DNA from: Methanocellales archaeon
GTDB lineage: Archaea > Halobacteriota > UBA148
Length of the DNA stretch: 64,000 nucleotides
Direction: 5' to 3'
NCBI GenBank assembly: GCA_028715985.1
Contig: JAQUQR010000001.1
Coordinates: forward strand, 61,927 to 125,926
Position 1 is the first letter of the stretch, and each line of letters begins with the position of its first letter. The notes beneath the pieces are model-generated. The model saw only the letters and a list, made by a program, of their open reading frames with translations. It was not told where the DNA came from and searched no databases. The position numbers and the translations under genes are program-made. Below are positions 16,214 to 24,435 of this stretch, one piece after another.

Positions 16214-17061
16214 AGATTGCAGTTGCAAGTGGGAAGGGTGGAACTGGAAAAACTACAATAGCCACTAATATGGCATTGTCTCTTGAAAACGTTCAACTCT
16301 TGGACTGCGATGTCGAGGAGCCAAATGCTCACATCTTTCTAAAACCAGAAATAAAAAAGCGGATACCAGTTTGCATACCAGTGCCAAAGGTCGATGAAAC
16401 CAAGTGTGACTACTGTGGGAAATGTGCTGAGTTCTGTGAGTTCAATGCGATCGCTGTTTTTAATAAACAGATCCTGATATTTCCAGAATTGTGTCATGGT
16501 TGTGGTGGTTGTCTCCTCGTTTGCCCCAAAAATGCAATAGCAGAGGAATGTAGAAATATCGGTGTAGTCAAAAAAGGAGTTGCCAGAGATATCGAATTCG
16601 TATACGGGGAACTAAACATTGGTGAGCCCATGGCAGTCCCGGTAATAAGGAAAGTCAAAGAAGAGATAGATGGAAATAAGACTGTGATCATCGATGCATC
16701 CCCTGGCACATCTTGTCCTATGATAGCGGCTGTGCATGGAAGCGATTATTGCATACTTGTAACCGAGCCAACACCCTTTGGTTTGCACGATCTTAGGTTG
16801 GCTGTGGAAACGATTAGGGAGATGAAAATTCCGTTTGGAGTCATAATAAACTGCGAGGGAATTGGGGACCAAAAAGTTCAGGAATACTGCAAAAAGGAAG
16901 GCATACCTCTCCTACTAAAAATTCCCATGGATAGAAGAATTGCAGAGCTCTACTCACGTGGTACGCCATTCGTCTTGGAGATGCCCGACTGGAAAAACAA
17001 ATTCTCAGGGCTATTTGATGCGGTGCAAGTCCATGCGCAGCTGAGGGATGGAGGTATATGA
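16210..17061 (+). CDS. MinD-superfamily ATPase with inserted 2[4Fe-4S] ferredoxin domain (first of pair)
   Basis: The 283 residues start with a deviant Walker A, ASGKGGTGKTTIA, and a LLDCDVEEPNAH switch. Residues about 62-105 are an inserted ferredoxin domain with two clusters (CDYCGKCAEFCEF and CHGCGGCLLVCPK). The ATPase core then resumes with VIIDASPGTSCPM. These ATPases are thought to couple ATP hydrolysis to metal-cluster or electron transfer in cofactor maturation, similar in logic to CooC or NifH-like proteins. Four-base overlaps on both sides indicate translational coupling with DUF89 and DUF364. Confidence 0.92.
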   Translation: MKIAVASGKGGTGKTTIATNMALSLENVQLLDCDVEEPNAHIFLKPEIKKRIPVCIPVPKVDETKCDYCGKCAEFCEFNAIAVFNKQILIFPELCHGCGGCLLVCPKNAIAEECRNIGVVKKGVARDIEFVYGELNIGEPMAVPVIRKVKEEIDGNKTVIIDASPGTSCPMIAAVHGSDYCILVTEPTPFGLHDLRLAVETIREMKIPFGVIINCEGIGDQKVQEYCKKEGIPLLLKIPMDRRIAELYSRGTPFVLEMPDWKNKFSGLFDAVQVHAQLRDGGI

Positions 17062-17753
17062 ACCTAATGGATGACATACTAAGCTCCATAGAAGAAGAAC
17101 CAGCGGATGACATTAGAGTGGGACTGAAATATACTGCAGTCCGGATTAGGGATAGGGTGGGTTTAGCATACACTTTTCCAGAGTTCAGCTCACCTCCAAA
17201 GAATGTTGGGAATCTCATAGGGACGAATACCCTCCCCTTGGCAAAATCGTGGAACCTTACTGAAGCATCGATTGGTACCGCAAGCATAAACGCACTTCTG
17301 AATCCAGAGAACTATAAAGTTATGAATGTATCCAATCACATTCTGGCGATCGCTCAAAGTTATGACAAGATAGGGATCGTTGGTCGTTTCCCCTTCATCG
17401 ATTCACTTGGTAAAGACGCTTTTGTATTTGAGAGACGACCCATACATGGGGCACTGCCAGATACGGCTGCAGAAACATTACTACCAAAGTGCGACTTGGT
17501 TGTTATATCAGGGAGCGCATTCGTAAATAAAACTTTACAAAGGTTACTGGAGATCAGCAATGGCTACACTTTCGTGATTGGACCTACTACTCCTCTAACA
17601 CCCCTTTTGTTTGAATATGGTGCCGACGTGATAGCCGGAGCAATAGTTCACGATGCAGAAAAGGCATTGGAAATCATCAGCCAAGGTGGTGGAACGCGCA
17701 GCTTAAAGGGTGCGGTCAAGTTCGTATGCATGGGGCAGATAAGCTCTAAATAA
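17058..17753 (+). CDS. DUF364 (with DUF4213-like N-terminus) putative metal-chelating protein
   Basis: This 231-residue protein has an N-terminal DUF4213-like enolase-fold part (VGLKYTAVRIRDRVGLAYT) and a C-terminal DUF364 Rossmann-like part (DKIGIVGRFPFID, CDLVVISGSAFVNKT, VIGPTTPLTPLLF). The family has been suggested to bind heavy metals or to participate in anaerobic vitamin B12-like chemistry; no activity is proven. Here it is placed precisely between the two ferredoxin-containing ATPases, overlapping the first by four bases and 17 bases before the second, so it may be their client or scaffold. Confidence 0.85.
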   Translation: MNLMDDILSSIEEEPADDIRVGLKYTAVRIRDRVGLAYTFPEFSSPPKNVGNLIGTNTLPLAKSWNLTEASIGTASINALLNPENYKVMNVSNHILAIAQSYDKIGIVGRFPFIDSLGKDAFVFERRPIHGALPDTAAETLLPKCDLVVISGSAFVNKTLQRLLEISNGYTFVIGPTTPLTPLLFEYGADVIAGAIVHDAEKALEIISQGGGTRSLKGAVKFVCMGQISSK

Positions 17754-17770
17754 AGTAAGGAAGTGTTCAC

Positions 17771-18616
17771 ATGAGGCAGATAACGATCATTAGTGGTAAG
17801 GGTGGTACTGGCAAAACAACCATTACTGCTTCTTTTGCGGCTTTGGCGCATAACCCTGTTATAGCAGACTGTGATGTGGATGCAGCCGATCTTCATCTAC
17901 TGCTCCATCCACTTATAAGGAGCAAACAGGAGTTTAGGGGCTCCAAAGAGGCGGTAATAGATGAGGAAAAATGCATAGATTGCGGGTTATGCGAGGGGGT
18001 ATGCAGATTTGATGCGATAGATGGGCATATGATAGACCCCATCTTATGCGAGGGTTGTGGTGTTTGTGCATACGTGTGTCCTGAGAACGCAATAACACTT
18101 AGGGAAAAGATTTCGGGATATGCTTTCATATCTGAGACCAAGTACGGCCCAATGGTTCATGCTAGGTTAAATATCGCTGAAGAAGCTTCCGGAAAACTAG
18201 TTTCACTTGTCAGAAATGAGGCAAGAAAAATAGCAGGAGATCTAATCTTGATAGATGGGCCTCCTGGCATAGGTTGCCCTGTGATAGCATCTCTTAGTGG
18301 GGTTGATAGGGCACTGATAGTCACCGAGCCGACGATGTCAGGCTTACATGATTTGGAACGGATTTTGGGGGTCGCTCGCCATTTTGGCATAGCTTCCTTC
18401 GTATGTATTAACAAATATGATATCAATGAGGAAAATACCAACAGAATCCTCGAGTTTTGTCGAATAAATGATGTAAATGTGGTGGGCAAAATTTTGTACG
18501 ATCCGATCGTAACGAAGGCCATGGTTGCCGGAAAGCCCATAGTTGAGTTCTCTGATGGACCGGTCTCGAGAGAAATAAAGGAAATGTGGAATAAAGTAGA
18601 GCGCTCTTTGAGGTGA
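17771..18616 (+). CDS. MinD-superfamily ATPase with inserted 2[4Fe-4S] ferredoxin domain (second of pair)
   Basis: The 281-residue protein is paralogous to the one at 16210: Walker A ISGKGGTGKTTITASFA, DCDVDAADLHLLL, inserted clusters CIDCGLCEGVCRF and CEGCGVCAYVCPE, then LIDGPPGIGCPVIASL. Such genes usually come in pairs and probably form heterodimers. It ends overlapping the permease gene (GTG start) by four bases. The likely role is ATP-driven iron-sulfur or metal cofactor assembly with DUF364 and the NifX-like proteins. Confidence 0.92.
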   Translation: MRQITIISGKGGTGKTTITASFAALAHNPVIADCDVDAADLHLLLHPLIRSKQEFRGSKEAVIDEEKCIDCGLCEGVCRFDAIDGHMIDPILCEGCGVCAYVCPENAITLREKISGYAFISETKYGPMVHARLNIAEEASGKLVSLVRNEARKIAGDLILIDGPPGIGCPVIASLSGVDRALIVTEPTMSGLHDLERILGVARHFGIASFVCINKYDINEENTNRILEFCRINDVNVVGKILYDPIVTKAMVAGKPIVEFSDGPVSREIKEMWNKVERSLR

Positions 18617-19452
18617 AAATCATTATCCAAGAATTACTTTCAGAAACCCTAAAAATACTTTTGATGGTTTTCGCATTGATGGTACTGGTCGAGTACCTGG
18701 AGTTGAGGTTTAAAGATAAGATCAGAGAGGTGCTCACAAAAAAGCCTTTAAGTCAATATGTGGGCTCTTCTTTTCTTGGTGCAACGCCTGGTTGTGTTGG
18801 TACCTTCTTTATAGTTTCTCTGTACGTTCATGGTATGATTAGTTTTGGGGCTTTGGTAGCGGTGATGGTAGCGACCGCAGGAGACGAAGCATTTGTGATG
18901 TTGGCAATGATGCCCAGAACGGCGTTATTAATCTTTGCCATTTGTTTGCTGTTGGGCGTAATCGCTGGTTTTTTGGCTGATGGCATTGCCAAAAAGATCA
19001 AATTGAAGACGAGCCAACCCTGTGAAATCGAAATTCATGAAGAAGAAAGGCAGGATATCAAACATTTTCTTGAAGAACATGTATGTAATCATATCCTCAA
19101 AAAACACATGCCAAAGCTATTTTTATGGCTATTTTTCACCATGTTGGCGATCGAGCTTCTCATGCTCAGGTTTGATTTGGGGGCAATCCTACCAAAAAAT
19201 ATGCTCTTTTTAATCCTTTTAGCCGCCCTAATAGGAATACTTCCAAGTTCAGGTCCACACTTGATTTTCTTTTTATTGTTTGCTAAAGGATTAATCCCTT
19301 TTTCTGTCTTGCTTGTCAATTCCATAGTCCAAGACGGTCATGGCTTGCTACCTTTACTTTCCTACACTATCAAAGATACGATTTATGTTAAGGTCTTTAA
19401 CGTTGCATTTGGCTTGGTGGTTGGATTGATATTAATTTTGATGGGTGTTTAA
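18613..19452 (+). CDS. ArsP_2-like putative metal permease, about 9-10 TM helices
   Basis: The 279 residues contain repeated hydrophobic segments in two halves around a charged loop (about residues 125-165, including EIEIHEEERQD and HVCNHILKKH). GSSFLGATPGCVGTFFIVSLY and VATAGDEAFVM in the first half, and LPSSGPHLIFFLLF in the second, match the family annotated as putative manganese/arsenic-type permeases (PF11449-like). It probably moves a metal ion or organometal across the membrane. The GTG start is coupled to the upstream ATPase. The loop His/Cys/Glu residues could sense metal. Confidence 0.75.
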   Translation: MKIIIQELLSETLKILLMVFALMVLVEYLELRFKDKIREVLTKKPLSQYVGSSFLGATPGCVGTFFIVSLYVHGMISFGALVAVMVATAGDEAFVMLAMMPRTALLIFAICLLLGVIAGFLADGIAKKIKLKTSQPCEIEIHEEERQDIKHFLEEHVCNHILKKHMPKLFLWLFFTMLAIELLMLRFDLGAILPKNMLFLILLAALIGILPSSGPHLIFFLLFAKGLIPFSVLLVNSIVQDGHGLLPLLSYTIKDTIYVKVFNVAFGLVVGLILILMGV

Positions 19453-19453
19453 A

Positions 19454-20107
19454 ATGAAACTTAAAGTAATATATGACAATGAAGCATGTAAGGGACTAAA
19501 ATCTGGTTGGGGCTTTTCCTGTCTTATCGAGGATGAACGAAAAGTTCTATTTGATACCGGATGGGATGGCTCTATACTACTATACAATATGAAAGCGTTG
19601 GGCATCGATCCAAAGGACATTGAAATCATCGTGTTGTCTCATGACCATTGGGATCACATCGGTGGATTGACATGGGTGTTAAATTTAAATCCTGGTACAG
19701 AGGTTTACGCGCCTTCGTCTTTTTCAAAGCGTTTGAAAGAAGAGATATCATCGAAGGCAAAGTTGATTGAAGTGGATGGGCCGGTAAAGATATGTGAGCG
19801 CATTTATACTACGGGCGTGCTTGGGACCACCACAAAGGAGCAATCTCTTCTCCTTGAGACTAAAGAAGGGCTGATCGTAATAACCGGATGTGCTCATCCT
19901 GGGATATCTGCGATTCTGGATAGAGCCTCATCAATTGGACACGTGTATGGCATAATGGGTGGATTTCATGGTTTTGAAGATTACGATCTGCTGAAAGATA
20001 AGGGCTTTATAAACCCCTGCCACTGCACGATGCATAAATCAGAAATTTCGCGACTTTTTCCAGACACGTGTGAAACCAATGGCGCTGGATGGAGCATGGA
20101 GTTCTGA
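19454..20107 (+). CDS. metallo-beta-lactamase-fold hydrolase (MJ0301/DHPPS-like)
   Basis: The 217 residues have the MBL core LSHDHWDHIGGL (HxHxDH), TGCAHPG with the third metal-site His, and GGFHGFEDYD then HCTMHKSE near the C-terminus. The group includes the archaeal dihydropterin-type synthase MJ0301, associated with methanopterin synthesis, but also hydrolases of other function; the substrate cannot be read from sequence. The ATG at 19454 begins one base after the permease stop and is preferred to an upstream GTG. Zinc or iron is the expected cofactor. Confidence 0.85.
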   Translation: MKLKVIYDNEACKGLKSGWGFSCLIEDERKVLFDTGWDGSILLYNMKALGIDPKDIEIIVLSHDHWDHIGGLTWVLNLNPGTEVYAPSSFSKRLKEEISSKAKLIEVDGPVKICERIYTTGVLGTTTKEQSLLLETKEGLIVITGCAHPGISAILDRASSIGHVYGIMGGFHGFEDYDLLKDKGFINPCHCTMHKSEISRLFPDTCETNGAGWSMEF

Positions 20108-20111
20108 AGTC

Positions 20112-21062
20112 ATGAATTCACAAAGTCACATCTTCGGACCAGTGCCCTCTCGACGGTTGGGCTTCTCTCTAGGACTGGATTTGGTACCCTATAAGACTTG
20201 CTCCTTTGACTGCGTTTATTGTCAGTTGGGAAGGACGACGAACAGGACGACAGAGCGGAGGGAATACGTCCCTAAAAAGTTGATTATGGAAGAGTTGGAG
20301 GAGCGCCTTACCAAGGGCGAGGAGATAGATTATATCACGTTTTCCGGATCTGGAGAACCAACTTTAAACTCAAAGATTGGCGAAATGATAAGAGATGTCA
20401 GGCGAATGACCGATATTCCCATAGCCGTTCTGACAAATGGCTCATTGCTCTTTGATACGGGGGTGAGGGTTGACTTAAGGGGTGCCGATCTAGTTATCCC
20501 CTCATTGGATGCTGTTAAGCAGAATATATTCGAAATGGTGAACAGACCGCATGAGGGCTTATTAATAGAAAGGATGGTTGAGGGATTAAAAAAGTTCAGA
20601 AAAGAGTTCGAAAACGAGATTTGGCTGGAGGTCATGCTGGTCCAGGGTATCAATGATGACTTGGGCGATGTAAAGCGAATGGCAGATATTATCAGCGAAA
20701 TAAACCCAGACAAAATTCAATTGAATACGGTTGTGAGACCTCCGTGTGAATCCTTTGCTTTGCCATTAGATCCAGTCAAAATGAAGGAAATATGTAAAAT
20801 GCTAGGCGAAAAAGCAGAGATAATTACATCGCATGATCGAAGGATGCAAAAGGCATATGACAAGGAAACAGAGGGCGAGATAGTGACTCTTTTGAAGCGA
20901 AGGCCTTGCACGATAGGGGATATCTCAAGCTTTTTGGGAATACACCGAAATGAGGTAGTCAAATATATCGAAGTTTTAGAGCGGGAAAAGCGAGTCATGG
21001 AGAGAAAGCATGGCAATAAAAGCTATTTGGTGGTGAGTGAGGATGAAATGCGCTCTGTGTGA
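20112..21062 (+). CDS. radical SAM protein (COG0731 type) with C-terminal winged helix
   Basis: Of 316 residues, the first 220 contain the radical SAM cluster CSFDCVYC (CxxxCxxC) preceded by FGPVPSRRLGFSLG, the typical COG0731 opening, with SGSGEPTL as SAM-binding GGE-like motif. Residues about 235-300 form a winged helix (LKRRPCTIGDISSFLGIHRN), so it may bind nucleic acid. The reaction is unknown. It starts four bases after the MBL gene at ATG 20112; a longer upstream start would overlap that gene. The 3' end overlaps DUF1847 by 20 bases. Confidence 0.88.
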   Translation: MNSQSHIFGPVPSRRLGFSLGLDLVPYKTCSFDCVYCQLGRTTNRTTERREYVPKKLIMEELEERLTKGEEIDYITFSGSGEPTLNSKIGEMIRDVRRMTDIPIAVLTNGSLLFDTGVRVDLRGADLVIPSLDAVKQNIFEMVNRPHEGLLIERMVEGLKKFRKEFENEIWLEVMLVQGINDDLGDVKRMADIISEINPDKIQLNTVVRPPCESFALPLDPVKMKEICKMLGEKAEIITSHDRRMQKAYDKETEGEIVTLLKRRPCTIGDISSFLGIHRNEVVKYIEVLEREKRVMERKHGNKSYLVVSEDEMRSV

Positions 21063-21624
21063 TGATAAAGAATGCTATTTGGGGAAAGATTGTACTGCGC
21101 TTAAAGAAAAAGTTGTGAGAAAATATGAAGTCGAAAATAAGAAATCTGAGATAATGACAATCGCGGCCAACCTTGAGGCAAGATATTATATGAAACTCAC
21201 GAGATTAGAAGAATTGATAACGTTTTGTAAAGAAATGGGCTATCAAACACTTGGAATTGCATTCTGCATAGGATTGGAGTCAGAAGCCAGAGTATTGCAT
21301 GAACTATTAGAAAAAGACTTTGAGGTCTATTCGGTTTGTTGCAAAGTCTGCGGGATAGGCAAGGAGAATTTTGGCCTTGAGAAGATAAAGGATGACCGAT
21401 ATGAGGCGATGTGCAATCCAATAGGTCAGGCTATGGTGCTTAATGAGAAGGATACAGATTTAAATATAATATGTGGTTTGTGTCTCGGGCATGACATATT
21501 GTTTTCCAAAAATTCAGAGGCGCCAGTGACGACGTTTATCGTGAAAGATAGGATTTTGGCGCATAATCCTGCAGGAGCAATCTACTCAAAATATTATCAA
21601 AGAAAGTTTAGAATGAAAAAATGA
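21043..21624 (+). CDS. DUF1847 cysteine-rich protein
   Basis: The 193 residues begin MKCALCDDKECYLGKDC, a four-cysteine N-terminal motif. Further cysteines follow in AFCIGLESEAR, VCCKVCGIG, MCNPIGQA and ICGLCLGHD, matching DUF1847. Around ten conserved cysteines point to metal or iron-sulfur binding. The ATG at 21043 follows GGTGAGTGAGG. It overlaps the radical SAM gene upstream and the GIY-YIG gene downstream by four bases, so it is translated with them. The function is unknown. Confidence 0.85.
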   Translation: MKCALCDDKECYLGKDCTALKEKVVRKYEVENKKSEIMTIAANLEARYYMKLTRLEELITFCKEMGYQTLGIAFCIGLESEARVLHELLEKDFEVYSVCCKVCGIGKENFGLEKIKDDRYEAMCNPIGQAMVLNEKDTDLNIICGLCLGHDILFSKNSEAPVTTFIVKDRILAHNPAGAIYSKYYQRKFRMKK

Positions 21625-22013
21625 AAGGCGCTTACGTTTTACTAATGGGGCTTCCTAAGGGTGCGGAGATTCAAGTTGGACACATGGGAAAAATAAAATT
21701 TAAAACTGGCTTTTATGCATATGTTGGCTCTGCCTTGGGAGGGTTGGAGTCAAGGATAAGCCGACATCTCAGAAAAGAGAAGAGACTTCATTGGCACATT
21801 GATCATTTTTTGACAATAGCGAGGATAAAAGAGGTCTACGTGGGTGGAAGAAAGGAATGTGATATTGCAAAAAGGCTGGCAGATTATTTTGATTGTGTAA
21901 AAGGATTCGGCTCTAGCGATTGCGCTTGTGAAAGTCACCTATTTTACGATGAAGATTATGGATTGCTTAGCGAAGTCGTTGGGAAGTTATGTGATAGGTT
22001 TGAAATGCTGTGA
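21621..22013 (+). CDS. GIY-YIG/DUF123-family nuclease-like protein
   Basis: These 130 residues fit the archaeal DUF123 branch of the GIY-YIG fold: GAYVLLMGLP, TGFYAYVGSALGGLESRISRH with the Tyr-Val-Gly element, the LHWHIDHFL segment, and a CESHLF motif near the end. The conserved Gly, Arg and His residues suggest catalytic competence as an endonuclease, though substrates of this branch are unproven; relatives occur fused to endonuclease III. It is the last gene of the operon. Its link to the metal genes is unclear, and it may simply be carried along. Confidence 0.8.
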   Translation: MKGAYVLLMGLPKGAEIQVGHMGKIKFKTGFYAYVGSALGGLESRISRHLRKEKRLHWHIDHFLTIARIKEVYVGGRKECDIAKRLADYFDCVKGFGSSDCACESHLFYDEDYGLLSEVVGKLCDRFEML

Positions 22014-22074
22014 AAAATTTTCAAAAAAGAATAAACCCAAATACTTTAATATCTATTTAAATAATTATTAAAAC

Positions 22075-22230
22075 ATGAAGGACAGAAAAATCCTGAAGGT
22101 TGGATCTTCCTATATGGTTACTCTGCCCATGGACATCGTGAGGGGGTTCGGATGGGATGAGAAAACCAGGGTCAACGTGAAGATAACAGGTAAAAGGGCA
22201 ATCGAGATATCCGAGACCCAGAAAGTATAA
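22075..22230 (+). CDS. AbrB/SpoVT-type DNA-binding protein, 51 aa (paralog 2)
   Basis: The start KDRKILKVGSSYMVTLPMDI and VRGFGWDEKTRV give an AbrB-like fold, nearly identical to the protein at 5844-5993, but with an intact C-terminus (AIEISETQKV) completing the expected second strand. A TATTTAAATAATTATTAAAA promoter-like stretch precedes the ATG, matching the first copy. The gene is monocistronic. It probably encodes a small transcription factor; the two copies could bind the same sites. Confidence 0.7.
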   Translation: MKDRKILKVGSSYMVTLPMDIVRGFGWDEKTRVNVKITGKRAIEISETQKV

Positions 22231-22251
22231 AAAAATAAGGACGGAGCAATA

Positions 22252-22316
22252 ACGCCCCGACCGACAATCGGGTCGATACTAACCGATCGTCCTGGGTTCA
22301 AATCCCAGCCTCGGCG
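22252..22316 (+). other. tRNA-like remnant with intact T-arm and acceptor 3' strand
   Basis: CTGGG-TTCAAAT-CCCAG (22292-22308) is a perfect T-arm, followed by CCTCGGC and discriminator G (22309-22316). The matching 5' acceptor strand (GCCGAGG) is absent and the upstream 40 bases do not fold into proper D- and anticodon arms. It is therefore a 3' tRNA fragment, the type of scar left at integration sites, rather than a working tRNA gene. Confidence 0.5.
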
Positions 22317-22417
22317 TATAGGATCACCGCTTTGCTCCTAAAGTATCCGCTCTGCTAAATACTATGAGTTTCTATGAAACCCTCAATATTTTTATAGTAA
22401 TCTGTTATTGGTTATGT

Positions 22418-22747
22418 ATGATGGACGAAAAAGAGGAGAAGAGGATAAGGGTATTGGAGCTTAAACACCAAGAGCTGATGACTAAGATAAACACTGACTC
22501 TATGATAATTGTTTCAATATTTGTTATGGGTTTTGTTGTGATTTTAAACCTCTATAGAGAGAATGTTATGGCTAATATCGTCCTTGGATTGATACTTTTA
22601 GGAGTTTTAATTTGGTTTGGTCTTGTTAGCCGCAATGCTTTGAATAGACAATCTAAAGAAAGATTTGATATTGCAAAAAATATCAGAGATCAAATATTCA
22701 AACTTGAGGAAGAGGAAAAACAAAAAGAGGATAAAAGTAAATCATAA
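22418..22747 (+). CDS. small two-TM membrane protein, unknown
   Basis: Residues about 1-25 form a charged helix (EEKEEKRIRVLELKHQEL-type), followed by two hydrophobic helices (about 30-48 and 54-72) and a charged C-terminal coiled-coil tail ending KEDKSKS. TTTTTATAGTAA about 28 bases upstream of the ATG suggests a leaderless transcript. I do not recognise the family. The topology, with both ends on the same side of the membrane, suggests an accessory or regulatory membrane protein. Confidence 0.6.
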   Translation: MMDEKEEKRIRVLELKHQELMTKINTDSMIIVSIFVMGFVVILNLYRENVMANIVLGLILLGVLIWFGLVSRNALNRQSKERFDIAKNIRDQIFKLEEEEKQKEDKSKS

Positions 22748-22906
22748 ATCCATTTTGACCGTCTATCCCATCTAACATCTTGGAATAACTAACATCACAT
22801 TTACGCTCTCTGGCGTTTCTCTTTTCGGGTGGGTAGTGTGTGGCATATATATTTAAGGAACTGAGATAATAGAAACCATTGAAGGGTATTGGGTGGGTCA
22901 ATTCAA

Positions 22907-23629
22907 ATGAAAAAGGCAACATTCTTCTTACTTTCGTTAATTTTGATTATGTGTGCTTTTTCAGGGTGCATATCGACGAATGTCTCAACGAATGTCTCAA
23001 TTACTCCAACACTGCCACCCAGACCAACACCAACACCTACCACAACACCAACACCTACTCCTACGCCCACACCAACACCCGCACCAACACCAGCACCAAC
23101 ACCAGCACCAACACCAGCACCCACACCAGCACCAACACCAGCACCCACACCAGCACCAACACCAGCACCCACACCAGCACCAGCAGCACCCACACCAGCT
23201 CCAACATTGCCACCCAGACCAACACCAGCAACTACTCCAACACCAGCAACTACTCCAACACCAGCACCTATAGGCGACTTTGTGGTCACTGACATAACCT
23301 GTGACCCAGACAGGGTTATAGCAGGCAGTAGAATGCAGATCATAGTCACTGTGAAAAATGGTGGGGCAAGTCAAAGCACCCAAACACTGGTACTTCATGT
23401 TGATGGTGAAGAAGTAGACAGAGAAGATGTTACTCTTGCAGCAGGTGCATCCGAAGAAATAACTTTCAAACATCAGACTAAAACCACTGTAAGTCCTGAA
23501 TCGCTGGGACAAGTCGTTCAGGGACAAAAGGTCGAAGGAGCTCCAGTAGAAAGGGATGTTACGGTTGAAGTAGGTGGAGTAACAACAACGTTCCTTCTAG
23601 TGCCGACGCCATTTATGCCAATTACATAG
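22907..23629 (+). CDS. lipoprotein with long Thr/Pro/Ala linker and CARDB-like domain
   Basis: A signal peptide ([17 protein letters not shown]) ends in the lipobox FSGC. Residues about 35-120 are a low-complexity PTPTP/PTPAP linker built from 12-18-nt DNA repeats. Residues about 125-225 look like a CARDB/Ig-like beta sandwich ([36 protein letters not shown]). It is probably anchored on the cell surface, with the linker acting as a stalk. The ATG at 22907 follows GGGTGGGTC; a GTG 18 bases earlier would spoil the signal peptide. The ligand is unknown. Confidence 0.8.
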   Translation: MKKATFFLLSLILIMCAFSGCISTNVSTNVSITPTLPPRPTPTPTTTPTPTPTPTPTPAPTPAPTPAPTPAPTPAPTPAPTPAPTPAPTPAPAAPTPAPTLPPRPTPATTPTPATTPTPAPIGDFVVTDITCDPDRVIAGSRMQIIVTVKNGGASQSTQTLVLHVDGEEVDREDVTLAAGASEEITFKHQTKTTVSPESLGQVVQGQKVEGAPVERDVTVEVGGVTTTFLLVPTPFMPIT

Positions 23630-23672
23630 GCATAATTTCTGAGTCTCGTTTATTGGATATTGGCCTTTTTAT

Positions 23673-23698
23673 CCGTCTTTTCGGGCACAAAAAGACGG
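23673..23698 (+). repeat. 9-bp hairpin downstream of the lipoprotein gene
   Basis: CCGTCTTTT (23673-23681) pairs exactly with AAAAGACGG (23690-23698) across an eight-base loop, 43 bases after the lipoprotein stop. It may mark the transcript end. Nothing else is recognisable in 23699-24024 except TCTTGGAATAACTAAC at 23736-23751, also present at 22778-22793. Confidence 0.4.
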
Positions 23699-24024
23699 TA
23701 GAAAACCCCCACCATTTCATTAATCTCCTCGACACTCTTGGAATAACTAACCTCAGAATTGACTTTGTAGGAAGTTTGCTCCAAAAGAGGTAGGTTATTC
23801 ATCTGATGCCCATTTCAAATCGCTCTAAATCGATTCTACGAAGCCGTTTTTCCAGCGATCGGGCAAAATTATCTGAAATTGGCTTTTCATAGGTCTGTGA
23901 AATTAGCAAGGAAAATAGCAAGAACTAATTATGACAGAATCACTAAAGTATTGGTAGAATTTTTTGAAACTAAGCATAAACATTTATGAAACTTGAGCCA
24001 TTTAGGAAATTAGAGGGTGATGCC

Positions 24025-24435
24025 ATGGATGAACTAGAAAGGATTAGGCAGCGAAGAATGCAGAAGTTAAAGAGTCAAATTGATGAAAGGTCGACTCAAG
24101 AAGAGCTGAGCTGGCCAAATACACCGATAAATATGACAGATGCAACCTTCGCATCCACTATCAAAAAATACCCTTTGAGTGTAATAGATTGTTGGGCGCC
24201 ATGGTGCGCTCCTTGCAGAATGGTAGCCCCTGTTATCGATGCTCTAGCTAAAGACTATGTGGGAGAGATCGTGTTTGGAAAGTTAAATGTCGATGAAAAT
24301 CGAGAGGTAGCGGTGAAATACGAGATTATGTCGATCCCGACACTCCTAGTTTTTAAGAATGGCACGTTGGTCAAAAGAATCGTTGGAGCTGTGCCAAGGC
24401 AGCATATTGAACAGGCTCTAGAGGAAAATAAATGA
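24025..24435 (+). CDS. thioredoxin
   Basis: The 136 residues have a charged N-terminal helix (DELERIRQRRMQKLKSQI) followed by a thioredoxin fold with active site WAPWCAPCRM and the cis-Pro segment MSIPTLLVFKNG. It reduces disulfides in the cytoplasm; there is no signal peptide. The ATG at 24025 follows GAGGGTGATG and gives the usual start; an in-frame ATG at 23986 would add 13 residues. It overlaps the downstream AAA ATPase gene by four bases, an unusual pairing that suggests redox control of that ATPase or of its cysteine motif. Confidence 0.92.
   Translation: MDELERIRQRRMQKLKSQIDERSTQEELSWPNTPINMTDATFASTIKKYPLSVIDCWAPWCAPCRMVAPVIDALAKDYVGEIVFGKLNVDENREVAVKYEIMSIPTLLVFKNGTLVKRIVGAVPRQHIEQALEENK

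Noticed and set aside
22252..22316. Complete tRNA gene
   Set aside because: Only 65 bases, and the 5' acceptor strand does not pair; only the T-arm and 3' acceptor are sound.
22903..23349. Several long frames on both strands across the lipoprotein linker
   Set aside because: All are repeat-codon shadows of the lipoprotein gene.
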